From Lentibacillus daqui (GTDB lineage: Bacteria; Bacillota; Bacilli; Bacillales; Amphibacillaceae): a stretch of DNA of 64,000 bases. Shown here piece by piece: positions 26,101 to 35,046 of the stretch. Each line of letters begins with the position of its first letter. Position 1 is the first letter of the stretch. A program made the translations under genes and the position numbers. Below the pieces are notes generated by a model that was given only the letters and a program-made list of their open reading frames with translations, ran no database searches and was not told the DNA's origin. The stretch lies in the NCBI RefSeq assembly GCF_027186265.1, contig NZ_CP114176.1, positions 1,674,001 to 1,738,000 of the forward strand. The letters run 5' to 3'.

Positions 26101-26542
26101 AATTCAACGTCATATTAAAATTCGTGAATTAATTACAGAAAACGAAATTGAGACACAGGATGAATTAGTGGATCGTTTAAAAAGTCTTGGATATAATGTC
26201 ACCCAAGCAACTGTCTCCCGGGATATAAAGGATTTGCATCTGGTAAAAGTACCAACAGGCAAAGGTTTGCATAAGTATAGTCTCCCAGCTGACCAGCGCT
26301 TTAATCCCCTGGATAAATTAAAACGCTTAATTGTGGATGCATTTGTCAAAATTGATCATGCCAGCCATTTTATTGTGCTAAAAACATTGCCAGGTAATGC
26401 ACATGCGATTGGGGTTTTGATTGATAATTTGGATTGGGAAGAGATTATGGGTACGATCTGCGGGGATGATACATGTCTGATTATTTGCCACACGGAGGCT
26501 GAATCATTGCTTATTAAAGATCGTTTTTTAAGTATGCTATAA
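26093..26542 (+). CDS. argR: Arginine repressor ArgR (AhrC)
   Basis: 149 residues, the B. subtilis AhrC length, with near-collinear sequence. The winged-helix domain has TQATVSRDIKDLHLVKVP; the C-terminal hexamerisation and arginine-binding domain has GNAHAIG and GTICGDDT. It represses arginine biosynthesis and activates catabolism when arginine is bound. ATG 26093 is preferred over 26090 because it lies 6 nt after AGAGGG. The likely target in this window is the argC promoter near 57 kb. Confidence 0.96.
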   Translation: MSKIQRHIKIRELITENEIETQDELVDRLKSLGYNVTQATVSRDIKDLHLVKVPTGKGLHKYSLPADQRFNPLDKLKRLIVDAFVKIDHASHFIVLKTLPGNAHAIGVLIDNLDWEEIMGTICGDDTCLIICHTEAESLLIKDRFLSML

Positions 26543-26590
26543 TAAAAAAGATACAAAGCTTATTCATTATTTTGTAAGGGGAGACGTAAC

Positions 26591-28321
26591 GTGCTTACGG
26601 AATTATCCATTCAAGATTTTGCTATAATTGATCATATTTCACTAACCTTTCAAGAAGGTCTCACTGTTTTAACGGGTGAAACTGGAGCCGGTAAGTCGAT
26701 TATTATTGACGCCATTCAATTACTTGCCGGTGGACGCGGTTCAGTTGAATTTGTCCGGCATGGCACCAAAAAGGCACAAATTGAAGGTTTGTTTACTATC
26801 GAAAATCCGGATCATCCCATTTACAATTGCGGAAAACAATACGGAATTGATATCCAGGATGAAATGGTTGTTTTACATCGAACGATTACAGCAAGCGGGA
26901 AAAGCATCTGTCGGGTGAATGGAAAATTGGTAACGTTAGCCATCCTGAAAGAATTTGGAAAAACATTAATCGACATTCATAGTCAGCATGAAACACAAAG
27001 CTTAATGGATCCTGATAGCCATATCCGCTTACTTGACATGTATGATCCAGAGGCTATTTCACAAGCTAAAACCACCTACCTACAATTATATGAAAAATTA
27101 CAAACATTAAAAAAGCGCTATCAGTCGTTATCCGAGAATGAACAAGAAACTGCCCACCGCCTTGATCTTCTTCAATTTCAAATGGACGAGCTGGAAAAGG
27201 CAGAACTGCAACCCAATGAAGATGAAACACTAGAAGAAGAACGTGCGGGACTGGCGAATTTTGAACGTATTTATCACGGGCTTCAAGATGCTTATAACGC
27301 TCTGTACGGGGAACAAAAAGGTTTGGAATGGTTAAGCATGGCAAGCCAATCACTCCAGGAGAATCAAGCGTACGACAATTTTGTTGCTGAAAAAGCAGAA
27401 GAATTGTCCAACCATTACTATATGATTGAAGAATTAACTGTTGCATTGCGTAATTATAGTGAAACATTGCAATACAATCCCGAACGCCTAAATGAATTGG
27501 AAGCAAGACTGAATGAAATAAATCGTTTAAAGAAAAAATATGGACCTACTGTTAATGACATCCTTGAGTATATGGCGAACATTGAGGAAGAACTCGAGCA
27601 GCTTACCAATAAAGATTCCCATTTGGTTCAATTAGCCGATGAAATAAACGAATTGGAACAAGATGCATATTTGGAAGCAAAACAATTGCATGATATTCGC
27701 AAGCTTGCTGCAAAACAATTAACAGAAGCGATTCATCGGGAACTTGCCGGATTATATTTGGAAAAAGCGTCATTTGCGGTTGCTTTCGATGCGAATAACG
27801 ATGAAACAAATCCGGTTAAACAGCCGCGGTTATCTGAAAATGGCTATGATCATGTACGTTTTCTTATTTCAACCAATCCTGGTGAACCATTAAAGGATAT
27901 AACAAAAGTGGCTTCTGGTGGAGAATTATCCAGAATTATGTTAGCTATTAAAACCATTTTTGCCAAACACCAAGGTGTAACCAGTGTAATTTTTGATGAG
28001 GTGGATACCGGGGTTAGCGGCCGGGTTGCCCAAGCAATAGCCGAAAAGATTTTTCGCATTTCTACTGATTCCCAGGTTTTATGTATTACCCATTTGCCGC
28101 AAGTTGCTGCTATGGCTGATACACATCAGTTAATCGAAAAGCATGCGGATAACAATCGAACGGTCACAGCTGTAACCGAGTTAACGACCAAGCAAAAAAC
28201 TGACGAACTTAGCCGGATGATTACCGGTACGAAATTAACTGATACAGCAAAAGAACATGCAAAGGAATTACTGGATTTGGCCGAAAATTTTAAACAAAAA
28301 ATACAAATGCAGCTTAATTGA
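26591..28321 (+). CDS. recN: DNA repair protein RecN
   Basis: 576 residues, an SMC-like ATPase for double-strand break repair. Walker A is GETGAGKS near residue 33, the ABC signature is ASGGELSRIMLA, and Walker B is VIFDEVDTGVSG. Long coiled coils (about 155-385) separate the two halves. The start is GTG 26591 behind AAGGGGAGACG. It follows argR by 48 bp and ends at a strong terminator. Confidence 0.96.
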   Translation: MLTELSIQDFAIIDHISLTFQEGLTVLTGETGAGKSIIIDAIQLLAGGRGSVEFVRHGTKKAQIEGLFTIENPDHPIYNCGKQYGIDIQDEMVVLHRTITASGKSICRVNGKLVTLAILKEFGKTLIDIHSQHETQSLMDPDSHIRLLDMYDPEAISQAKTTYLQLYEKLQTLKKRYQSLSENEQETAHRLDLLQFQMDELEKAELQPNEDETLEEERAGLANFERIYHGLQDAYNALYGEQKGLEWLSMASQSLQENQAYDNFVAEKAEELSNHYYMIEELTVALRNYSETLQYNPERLNELEARLNEINRLKKKYGPTVNDILEYMANIEEELEQLTNKDSHLVQLADEINELEQDAYLEAKQLHDIRKLAAKQLTEAIHRELAGLYLEKASFAVAFDANNDETNPVKQPRLSENGYDHVRFLISTNPGEPLKDITKVASGGELSRIMLAIKTIFAKHQGVTSVIFDEVDTGVSGRVAQAIAEKIFRISTDSQVLCITHLPQVAAMADTHQLIEKHADNNRTVTAVTELTTKQKTDELSRMITGTKLTDTAKEHAKELLDLAENFKQKIQMQLN

Positions 28322-28353
28322 CATTCAATAATGGATATCCCCTGAATTATGCT

Positions 28354-28392
28354 CAAACAACCAGACAATTATGTCTGGTTGTTTGTTTTCTG
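28354..28392 (+). terminator. Terminator after recN
   Basis: A perfect 14-bp stem, CAAACAACCAGACA with TGTCTGGTTGTTTG (loop ATTA), then TTTTC. Confidence 0.95.
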
Positions 28393-28444
28393 CGCTAAAT
28401 ATTTGAAAAAGGAAATGTTACACTGCTTTTCTTATCATTCCCCA

Positions 28445-28474
28445 GTTTAAAAAGGACCTCGTTCGGTCAAATTA
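28445..28474 (+). promoter_or_regulatory. Candidate sigma-F promoter of spoIVB
   Basis: GTTTA at 28445-28449, a 15-bp spacer and GGTCAAATTA at 28465-28474 fit the forespore sigma-F consensus (GYWTA, N15, GGnnAnAnTR). B. subtilis spoIVB is transcribed in the forespore by sigma-F and sigma-G. Distance to the start codon is about 50 bp. Confidence 0.75.
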
Positions 28475-28525
28475 GAAATACAGAAATAAATATGGTATGG
28501 GCAAGGAACGAGGAGAGTGAATTGA

Positions 28526-29806
28526 TTGAAGCACACAAATAAAATACGAATATTGGTTGGTGTTTTGCTTCTGACAGCGATGATTGCAGTTCCTTTTTTT
28601 ACACCACTGAAGCAATACCTGTCCATTCCCAATAAATTGGTCACATTCATCAACCAAGCTCCATTTGAAGTTCCTGCTCTAGGAGATAAAATAAAGATTA
28701 AAACCGATAACAAAAATGTTCAGGCAATAAACTCCTCCAAATTTCAGGCATCCAAAACGGGAAATAGCCAATTGGTATATAATGTAGCAGGTTTCCCCGT
28801 AAAAAAGGTGGATCTTTCCGTTTTAGATGATGTTAAGGTTGTACCTGGCGGCGAATCCATCGGGGTACAGCTCCACACGCTAGGCGTTTTGGTTGTTGGA
28901 CATCATTTGGTCAAAGGCGATAATGGTGCCTCATCCCCTGGAGAGAAAGCTGACATAAAAGTTGGCGATATCATCCTAAAAATTAATGGGAAATCAGTAA
29001 AAGAAATGGCAGATGTAAAGCCTTATGTGGAAGAAGCTGGGGAAAGCGGCGAAGATTTGGATGTAACAATCAAACGGGGAAAAGAAACGATGAAAACCAC
29101 GCTTCATCCGGAAAAAGATAAAAAATCATCTGAATATCAAATTGGTTTGTATATCCGCGATTCAGCAGCAGGTATAGGAACAATGACATTTTATGAACCC
29201 AAATCCAAAAAATATGGTGCGTTAGGGCATGTTATTTCAGATATGGATACGCAAAAACCGATTCAAGTCCATAATGGTACCATTGTCGGTTCCCAAGTGA
29301 CTTCGATTGAAAAAGGAGATAACGGTGCCCCAGGAGAGAAGCAAGCAAAGTTCTCTGTAAAAGACGATAAATTGGGTAATATAACAAAAAATAGTCCGTA
29401 TGGGATCTTTGGCAAATTAAAAAAATCTGTTGAAAATGGTATTTACGACAAACCAATGCCAATAGCTTTATCACATCAGGTAAAAGAAGGACCTGCCAAA
29501 ATCCTAACGGTGGTTGATGGTGAAAAAGTGGAGGCCTTTGATGTCGAAATTGTCAGCAGTGTTCCACAGAAATACCCGGCAACAAAAGGAATGATCATTA
29601 AAATTACCGATCCCAAATTGCTGAAAAAAACAGGTGGAATTGTACAAGGGATGAGCGGCAGCCCGATTATTCAAGATGGAAAGGTTCTTGGTGCCGTTAC
29701 CCATGTATTTGTTAATGATCCAACATCCGGTTATGGTGTTCATATCGAGTGGATGTTGCAGGAGGCGGGAATAAACGTTAATGATTCCCAAAAAAAGGCA
29801 AGCTAA
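28526..29806 (+). CDS. spoIVB: SpoIVB serine peptidase
   Basis: 426 residues, the same length as B. subtilis SpoIVB. An N-terminal membrane helix (about 6-25), a PDZ domain (about 105-190) and an S55 peptidase domain follow in order. The catalytic serine lies in GMSGSPIIQDG and the histidine in GALGHVISDMD. It is made in the forespore, crosses the inner forespore membrane and cleaves SpoIVFA, which releases sigma-K activation in the mother cell. The start is TTG 28526 after AGGAGAG. spo0A follows, as in other spore formers. Confidence 0.96.
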   Translation: MKHTNKIRILVGVLLLTAMIAVPFFTPLKQYLSIPNKLVTFINQAPFEVPALGDKIKIKTDNKNVQAINSSKFQASKTGNSQLVYNVAGFPVKKVDLSVLDDVKVVPGGESIGVQLHTLGVLVVGHHLVKGDNGASSPGEKADIKVGDIILKINGKSVKEMADVKPYVEEAGESGEDLDVTIKRGKETMKTTLHPEKDKKSSEYQIGLYIRDSAAGIGTMTFYEPKSKKYGALGHVISDMDTQKPIQVHNGTIVGSQVTSIEKGDNGAPGEKQAKFSVKDDKLGNITKNSPYGIFGKLKKSVENGIYDKPMPIALSHQVKEGPAKILTVVDGEKVEAFDVEIVSSVPQKYPATKGMIIKITDPKLLKKTGGIVQGMSGSPIIQDGKVLGAVTHVFVNDPTSGYGVHIEWMLQEAGINVNDSQKKAS

Positions 29807-29817
29807 TAATAAAGGGT

Positions 29818-29858
29818 ACTCAAAAGCTTTGGAAAACATTGCTTTTGAGTATTTTTTA
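29818..29858 (+). terminator. Terminator after spoIVB
   Basis: TACTCAAAAGC (29818-29828) pairs with GCTTTTGAGTA (29841-29851), then TTTTTT. Confidence 0.9.
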
Positions 29859-29866
29859 TGACAAAA

Positions 29867-29895
29867 TACGACAAAAATAGTAGCGTTTTGTCGTA
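29867..29895. promoter_or_regulatory. Inverted pair of 0A-box-like sites upstream of spo0A
   Basis: TACGACAAAA (29867-29876) and TTTTGTCGTA (29886-29895) are perfect inverted repeats with a 9-bp spacer. Each arm contains TGTCGTA, one base from the Spo0A box TGTCGAA. A further GTCGTAAAA lies about 30 bp downstream. Control by phosphorylated Spo0A is inferred. Confidence 0.55.
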
Positions 29896-29988
29896 AAACC
29901 GCAATTTTTATCAAATGTAGTCGTAAAACGAAGGTAATCAGAGATATACAAAGTTTTTTCCGTAAAAATTAAAGTTTTTTAAATAAAT

Positions 29989-30018
29989 AGAGGATATTTA
30001 AATCAAATGTCGAATACA
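29989..30018 (+). promoter_or_regulatory. Sigma-H promoter (Ps) of spo0A with overlapping 0A box
   Basis: AGAGGATAT at 29989-29997 matches the sigma-H -35 (RnAGGAwWW) fully. After 11 bp, GTCGAATACA at 30009-30018 matches the -10 (RnnGAATnww) at all but one position. A perfect 0A box TGTCGAA (30008-30014) overlaps the -10. B. subtilis spo0A has the same kind of sporulation promoter. Confidence 0.85.
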
Positions 30019-30058
30019 TTACGTAGAGACCGGAAATACATAAAGGAGGAACAAGTCT

Positions 30059-30841
30059 GTGGAAAAAATAACGGTTTGTTTAGTCGATGATAACAGAGAG
30101 CTGATTCAACTTATGGAGGATTATTTCGAAGGACAGCAGGATATCGAGGTTATCGGTACTGCATATAATGGTCGTGATTGCTTGGAATTGTTAGATGACA
30201 TTGATCCGGATGTTTTGATATTAGACATTATCATGCCACATGTCGATGGACTGGCGGTGCTTAACCAACTACGGGACATGAATAGAGAGCATGATCCAAA
30301 TGTGATCATGCTGACTGCATTTGGCCAGGAGGAAGTCATGAAAAAGGCAGTGGATTTGGGTGCTTCCTACTTTATTCTGAAGCCGTTCGATTTGGACAAT
30401 TTGGCGGATCAGATTCGGCAAGTACAAGGAAGCAGCGGTATTAGCCATTCAAACCAGAGAAAATTTAATAAGAAAGAACAAAAGAAAAAAGATTTGGAAG
30501 CAAGCATTACCAATATTATTCATGAAATTGGTGTGCCGGCGCATATCAAGGGGTACATGTATTTAAGGGAAGCCATTACCATGGTTTATAATGATATTGA
30601 ATTATTAGGATCCATAACAAAAGTATTGTATCCGGACATTGCCAAGAAATTCAATACAACGGCATCACGGGTAGAACGGGCGATCCGACATGCCATTGAA
30701 GTAGCATGGAGCAGAGGTAATATTGAATCCATTTCGGCATTATTTGGCTATACAGTGAACATTTCCAAAGCAAAGCCGACGAATTCGGAATTCATCGCAA
30801 TGGTTGCTGACCGATTAAGGCTGGAACATAAGGCAAGTTGA
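30059..30841 (+). CDS. spo0A: Sporulation master regulator Spo0A
   Basis: 260 residues. The receiver domain (1-125) has the acidic pocket D10, D11 and the phosphorylated D56 in LILDIIMPHVDG, with the lysine in FILKPFD. After a Lys-rich linker the DNA-binding domain is almost identical to B. subtilis (SRVERAIRHAIEVAWSRGN). Phosphorelay input turns it into the activator and repressor that commits cells to sporulation. The start is GTG 30059 behind AAAGGAGGAAC. Confidence 0.98.
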   Translation: MEKITVCLVDDNRELIQLMEDYFEGQQDIEVIGTAYNGRDCLELLDDIDPDVLILDIIMPHVDGLAVLNQLRDMNREHDPNVIMLTAFGQEEVMKKAVDLGASYFILKPFDLDNLADQIRQVQGSSGISHSNQRKFNKKEQKKKDLEASITNIIHEIGVPAHIKGYMYLREAITMVYNDIELLGSITKVLYPDIAKKFNTTASRVERAIRHAIEVAWSRGNIESISALFGYTVNISKAKPTNSEFIAMVADRLRLEHKAS

Positions 30842-30853
30842 TGCAGGCGGGAT

Positions 30854-30900
30854 AAAATAGCACAGTGAATTTGTCGTAACAAACTCACCGTGCTATTTTT
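30854..30900. terminator. Bidirectional terminator between spo0A and aspartokinase
   Basis: AAAATAGCAC pairs with GTGCTATTTT, extended by GTGA/TCAC and TTTG/CAAA. T runs exist on both strands, so it can end both convergent genes. Confidence 0.88.
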
Positions 30901-30927
30901 GCCGCTATTCGCTGACTTTCAAAAAAA

Positions 30928-32274
30928 TCAGGTGAAAAACGCTTTATATAATGATTGCACCGAACGTTCCAGGTCTACTTCCTGAATACCGAACATCATG
31001 GAAACTTCAGATGAACCCTGGTTTATCATCATGATATTGACACCGGAATCGGTAATCGCACTTGTCGCTTTTTTGGCTACGCCGACCGTACTGATCATTC
31101 CTTCCCCGACAACCATGATCATTGCCAAATCACGATGAATTTTGATGGTATCAACGTGTAATTCCGATTCTATTCGTTCGATCACTCTTCTTTCTTTCTC
31201 TTTTGTGAAGTATTTTTGCCGAATGACAACAGACATATCATCAATTCCCGATGGTGCATGTTCAAATGAAATTTCTTCGTCTTCAAAGATCTGCAATAAT
31301 TTTCGTCCAAAACCCAACTCACGGTTCATCAGATATTTGCTGACGTAGAGACTGCAAAACCCGTCATCACCGGCAATTCCGACAACACATTGTTCCGTTG
31401 GTTCCTTTTCAGCGACCACCATTGTACCTGGTGCATTTGGGTTATTTGTATTTTTGATGCAAACCGGGATTCCTTTTTTAAACGCCGGGATTAATGCTTC
31501 GTCATGGAATACAGAGAACCCGGCATATGATAACTCACGCATTTCTTTATAAGTGATAGTGGTTATCTCTTTAGGCTGTTCAACAATCGATGGATTTACG
31601 GTATAAACGGAATCGACATCGGTGAAATTTTCGTAAAGTTCGGCTTGTACACCTGCTGCGACAATCGAACCTGTAATGTCAGATCCGCCCCGGGAAAAAG
31701 TAACCAACTTTCCTGACTTCGTATATCCAAAAAAACCGGGGATGATTTGCACGCCATCTTGTTGACGTAATTTATACAAATTGGTAAAGCTTTCTTCGAG
31801 AACTTGTGCATTTCCAGGTTGATCGCTCACAATAATGCCTGCTATTTCCGGGTTCAAGTATGTAGCTTCAACACCAATTGATGTTAAGTATGCTTGAAGC
31901 GCTTTTGCTGAAAAAACTTCACCCAGCGACTTAATGGTATCTACTTTAAGTGAATTTTCTGCATCACTTGCCAATACATCTTCTATGGTTTGGTGAAGCT
32001 CATGAGCAATCGCAGACGTTAGGTTAAGTTCCTCAAGGATACTTAGAAAACGATCGTTAACCAGGTCGAGCAAATCTTCATATGGACGGTCCAGATCATC
32101 GTTTTCCGATATCTTGATTAACGTATCGGTGATTTTTATATCATCTTTGTAGCGTTTCCCTGGTGCTGACACCACAATAAATTTTCTTGCTGGATCCTGT
32201 TTAATAATCGCACCGACTTTTTTGATTTGGTTCGCACTTGCTACCGAACTTCCTCCAAATTTTGCTACCTTCAT
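30928..32274 (-). CDS. thrD: Aspartate kinase (YclM / aspartokinase III type)
   Basis: 448 residues, close to B. subtilis YclM (454). The kinase domain begins KVAKFGGSSVAS and includes FSRGGSDITGS and YAGFSVFHDEALIPA; two ACT domains follow (about 300-448, with MINQGSSEVSMMFG). It phosphorylates aspartate as the first step to lysine, threonine and methionine. The ACT pair suggests end-product control; in B. subtilis aspartokinase III responds to lysine plus threonine. ATG at 32274 is preceded on the reverse strand by GGAGAGAT. I infer the symbol from the YclM similarity; lysC would also be defensible. Confidence 0.9.
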   Translation of the reverse strand: MKVAKFGGSSVASANQIKKVGAIIKQDPARKFIVVSAPGKRYKDDIKITDTLIKISENDDLDRPYEDLLDLVNDRFLSILEELNLTSAIAHELHQTIEDVLASDAENSLKVDTIKSLGEVFSAKALQAYLTSIGVEATYLNPEIAGIIVSDQPGNAQVLEESFTNLYKLRQQDGVQIIPGFFGYTKSGKLVTFSRGGSDITGSIVAAGVQAELYENFTDVDSVYTVNPSIVEQPKEITTITYKEMRELSYAGFSVFHDEALIPAFKKGIPVCIKNTNNPNAPGTMVVAEKEPTEQCVVGIAGDDGFCSLYVSKYLMNRELGFGRKLLQIFEDEEISFEHAPSGIDDMSVVIRQKYFTKEKERRVIERIESELHVDTIKIHRDLAMIMVVGEGMISTVGVAKKATSAITDSGVNIMMINQGSSEVSMMFGIQEVDLERSVQSLYKAFFT

Positions 32275-32374
32275 AATATCTCTCCAATAAATAAAGATTT
32301 ATAATAATGTTACAAATGGTACCACATTATTAGTCTTTTGTGTATAAAAAAAGATAACTAAATTACATAATTAG

Positions 32375-32614
32375 TCATCTTTTATTCGCATGTATCTGTT
32401 TTTTAACAGCTTGCCGTTTACGGTCGCGGTGGACGATAAAACCGCCGATAAATCCGATTCCTGCAGCAAAAAGGATAAAGCCGATAAAAAATTGCAGGCC
32501 GATGTGGAGAAAGACTGCTGTTAGTTCATTAAATAATGCATCCCGCATCAATTTTATACCATAGGCCGCGATAACTCCTGGAACAACCAGTATTAAGACC
32601 GCAATTATTCGCAT
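32375..32614 (-). CDS. yqzF: DUF2627 family membrane protein YqzF
   Basis: 79 residues with two membrane helices (about 2-22 and 36-60) and a basic C-terminus (HRDRKRQAVKKQ). The N-terminal RIIAVLILVVPGVIAAYGIKLMRD is the family signature. ATG 32614 is chosen because AGGAGA (32621-32626 on the reverse strand) lies 6 nt upstream; longer in-frame starts are not conserved. It is divergent from bkdR, as in B. subtilis. Function unknown. Confidence 0.88.
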   Translation of the reverse strand: MRIIAVLILVVPGVIAAYGIKLMRDALFNELTAVFLHIGLQFFIGFILFAAGIGFIGGFIVHRDRKRQAVKKQIHANKR

Positions 32615-32736
32615 GTTCATTCTCCTTTGAATGTAAAAAATTTTGCTCATCATTTTTATTGCTTTCCGTTTGCGCTTGATGACTTTGTCCATTGCCAGTA
32701 TAGCAAAAAACTATGAAGATAGAAACGATGTAATGT

Positions 32737-32765
32737 TTGCTGAAATGTGCAGATTAGCGTATGAT
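32737..32765 (+). promoter_or_regulatory. Sigma-A promoter of bkdR
   Basis: TTGCTG at 32737-32742, a 17-bp spacer and TATGAT at 32760-32765. The palindrome-like site at 32773-32786 lies just downstream, near the expected start of transcription. Confidence 0.65.
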
Positions 32766-32772
32766 AATAATA

Positions 32773-32786
32773 TGCAAAAAATTGCA
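32773..32786. promoter_or_regulatory. Candidate BkdR site near the bkdR start
   Basis: TGCAAAAAATTGCA is two bases from the perfect palindrome TGCAAAATTTTGCA that precedes the bkd operon. Its position over the bkdR leader would allow autoregulation. This is inference from similarity of the two sites. Confidence 0.4.
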
Positions 32787-32798
32787 AGGTGGGGTTTA

Positions 32799-34880
32799 AT
32801 GAAACGGGTGCTGATTGTTGGGGCAGGTAAGGGTGGAACCGCTTTACTGGAAATGTTATATGTAGCTGATCGGATGCAGGTCGTAGCGATTATTGACCAT
32901 AATCAACAGGCAAAAGGGCTTGAACTGGCCAAAATCTATGGTATTCCAACCGGTTCAAACTGGAAGGAATGGATGGATGAGGACGTCGATATTGTCATTG
33001 AGGTGACGGGGAATGAACAAGTACTTGATGAATTAATGCAAACAAGTCATGGGAAAATGATTGTAATTCCTGGTTCCATTGCCTATATTATTGTCGAATT
33101 ATTAGACGAAAAGGAATCATTATTTCGCCATATCAAAACACAAATGAATCATCAACACCTGATCCTGAATAATATTCGCGATGGCATGATTGTCGTTGAT
33201 AATCAAGGTATTGTTCAATTTGTCAACAAAAGCACAGAACGAATCACGGGCATTGCAAAAGAGGCTTCTGTGGGTAAGCCAATTACGGATTTAATCGCCC
33301 AAAGCAGACTCCCCCATGTATTACATAGCCGGGTAAAGGAAGTGAATCAGAAATTACTTTTGGAAAACGGCAAGCAGGTTATTACCACAAGGATCCCAAT
33401 GATTGATGCAGATGGTGAGCTGGTTGGAGCCTTCGCCGTCTTTAAGGATATTACCGAAGTGATGACCCTTGCAGAAGAAAATACTGATTTAATTGAAATT
33501 AAAACCATGCTGGAGGCGATTATTCATTCATCCGACGAAGCCATATCGGTTGTTGATGAAAACGGCAAGGGTATTATGATTAATCCGGCGTATACGAAGA
33601 TAACCGGTTTAAAAGAAATGGATGTGGTCGGCAAACCGGCAAATGTTGATATTTCAGAAGGTGAAAGTATACACATGGAAGTGTTAAAAACCCGCAAGCC
33701 TGTACGGGGGGTTCGAATGAAGGTTGGAGCTGCCAAACGTGATGTGCTGGTCAATGTTGCTCCTGTAATCGTGGATGGCAAGATCAAAGGGAGTGTTGGC
33801 GTTCTCCATGATGTATCCGAAATAAAAGCATTGACCAATGAGTTAAAGCGGGCACGGCAGATCATTCGTAACTTAGAGGCCAAGTATACATTTGACGATA
33901 TAATTGGTGATTCTCCGGAATTGAAACTTGCGCTTGAACAAGCGAAGATCGGGGCGCGCACACCGGCAATTGTCCTGTTAAGGGGTGAATCTGGAACGGG
34001 GAAAGAGCTGTTTGCCCATGCGATTCATAACGAGAGTGACCGCAAGCATAACAAATTCATCAGAGTGAATTGTGCAGCCATTGCAGAGTCAATTCTGGAG
34101 AGTGAATTATTTGGCTATGAAGAGGGGGCATTTTCCGGAGCAAAACGTGGTGGGAAACGCGGCTTTTTTGAAGAGGCAAACATGGGAAGTATTTTTCTTG
34201 ATGAAATTGGTGAATTATCATTACATACGCAGGCCAAATTATTGCGGGTGCTACAAGAAAACGAAATCGTCCGTGTCGGGGGGACAGACCCGATTCCGAT
34301 CAATGTTCGTATTATTACCGCAACCAATGTAAACTTGGAAAAAGCGATTATGAACAAAACATTCAGAGAAGATTTATATTATCGCTTGAACCGTTTGCCA
34401 ATCTATATTCCTGCACTACAAGAGCGCAAAACTGATTTACCATGTCTGATTGAACATATAATTGAAAAAATTAATCGGGATTATGGTCGCCATGTCCGCT
34501 CGATTTCTACCAAAGCTTTATTGCGACTGGAAAAATATCACTGGCCGGGCAATGTTCGGGAATTGGAGAATGTAATTGGCCGCGCAATCATTTATATGGA
34601 CATGAATGAAGAAGAAATCAACGTGGAACATATTCCCGATTTGGATTTGGCATCTATTAAGCAAAATCCGGAAGCACAGGTTTCAAAAATAAAGCACACG
34701 AGAACTTCACTAAAGCATGCCATAGAAAATTATGAAAAACAGTATATTAAAAAAGTGTACCAACAGAACAATTATAATAAAACTAAAACAGCAAAAGATT
34801 TAGATGTTTCCATTCGTAATTTGTATTATAAAATGAGTAAATATCAAATTGAAAAAAGTAACCTGCAAGACCTTTCATAA
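32799..34880 (+). CDS. bkdR: Sigma-54-dependent activator BkdR
   Basis: 693 residues with ATG 32799, matching B. subtilis BkdR (692). An N-terminal Rossmann-like domain (VLIVGAGKGGTALLEML) is followed by two PAS domains (about 115-230 and 235-355), a sigma-54-interacting AAA+ domain with Walker A GESGTGKE and loop GAFSGAKRGG, and a Fis-type helix-turn-helix at the end. The usual GAFTGA contact loop reads GAFSGA. It activates branched-chain keto-acid catabolism from the sigma-54 promoter downstream. The in-frame start at 32643 is not used because its 52 extra residues overlap the promoter. Confidence 0.95.
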   Translation: MKRVLIVGAGKGGTALLEMLYVADRMQVVAIIDHNQQAKGLELAKIYGIPTGSNWKEWMDEDVDIVIEVTGNEQVLDELMQTSHGKMIVIPGSIAYIIVELLDEKESLFRHIKTQMNHQHLILNNIRDGMIVVDNQGIVQFVNKSTERITGIAKEASVGKPITDLIAQSRLPHVLHSRVKEVNQKLLLENGKQVITTRIPMIDADGELVGAFAVFKDITEVMTLAEENTDLIEIKTMLEAIIHSSDEAISVVDENGKGIMINPAYTKITGLKEMDVVGKPANVDISEGESIHMEVLKTRKPVRGVRMKVGAAKRDVLVNVAPVIVDGKIKGSVGVLHDVSEIKALTNELKRARQIIRNLEAKYTFDDIIGDSPELKLALEQAKIGARTPAIVLLRGESGTGKELFAHAIHNESDRKHNKFIRVNCAAIAESILESELFGYEEGAFSGAKRGGKRGFFEEANMGSIFLDEIGELSLHTQAKLLRVLQENEIVRVGGTDPIPINVRIITATNVNLEKAIMNKTFREDLYYRLNRLPIYIPALQERKTDLPCLIEHIIEKINRDYGRHVRSISTKALLRLEKYHWPGNVRELENVIGRAIIYMDMNEEEINVEHIPDLDLASIKQNPEAQVSKIKHTRTSLKHAIENYEKQYIKKVYQQNNYNKTKTAKDLDVSIRNLYYKMSKYQIEKSNLQDLS

Positions 34881-34881
34881 G

Positions 34882-34895
34882 TGCAAAATTTTGCA
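34882..34895. promoter_or_regulatory. Candidate BkdR upstream activating site
   Basis: TGCAAAATTTTGCA is a perfect 14-bp palindrome starting 1 nt after the bkdR stop codon and about 46 bp upstream of the sigma-54 -24 element. An upstream activator site is expected for an enhancer-binding protein; assigning it to BkdR is inference. Confidence 0.6.
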
Positions 34896-34939
34896 TGGTA
34901 ATCTCTAAAGGAAATGAAGCGCTTACAAAGGAGTTTAAT

Positions 34940-34958
34940 TGGCATGGAAATTGCAATA
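34940..34958 (+). promoter_or_regulatory. Sigma-54 (SigL) promoter of the bkd operon
   Basis: TTGGCATG (34941-34948), four bases and TTGCAAT: the GG at 34943-34944 and GC at 34955-34956 are exactly 10 bp apart, as required for -24/-12 recognition. It lies about 90 bp upstream of bcd and just after the BkdR gene. Confidence 0.92.
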
Positions 34959-35046
34959 TTATTTTAGGCACTTCAACACGATACACAACTAAGTATAATG
35001 AACAATCCTGATGCAACATAGGGGTTCATTTGGGGAGGAATAGAAA

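Noticed and set aside
32643..32798. 52 extra codons upstream of bkdR
   Set aside because: This stretch contains the promoter and a possible operator. The ATG at 32799 gives the family length and has its own ribosome-binding site.
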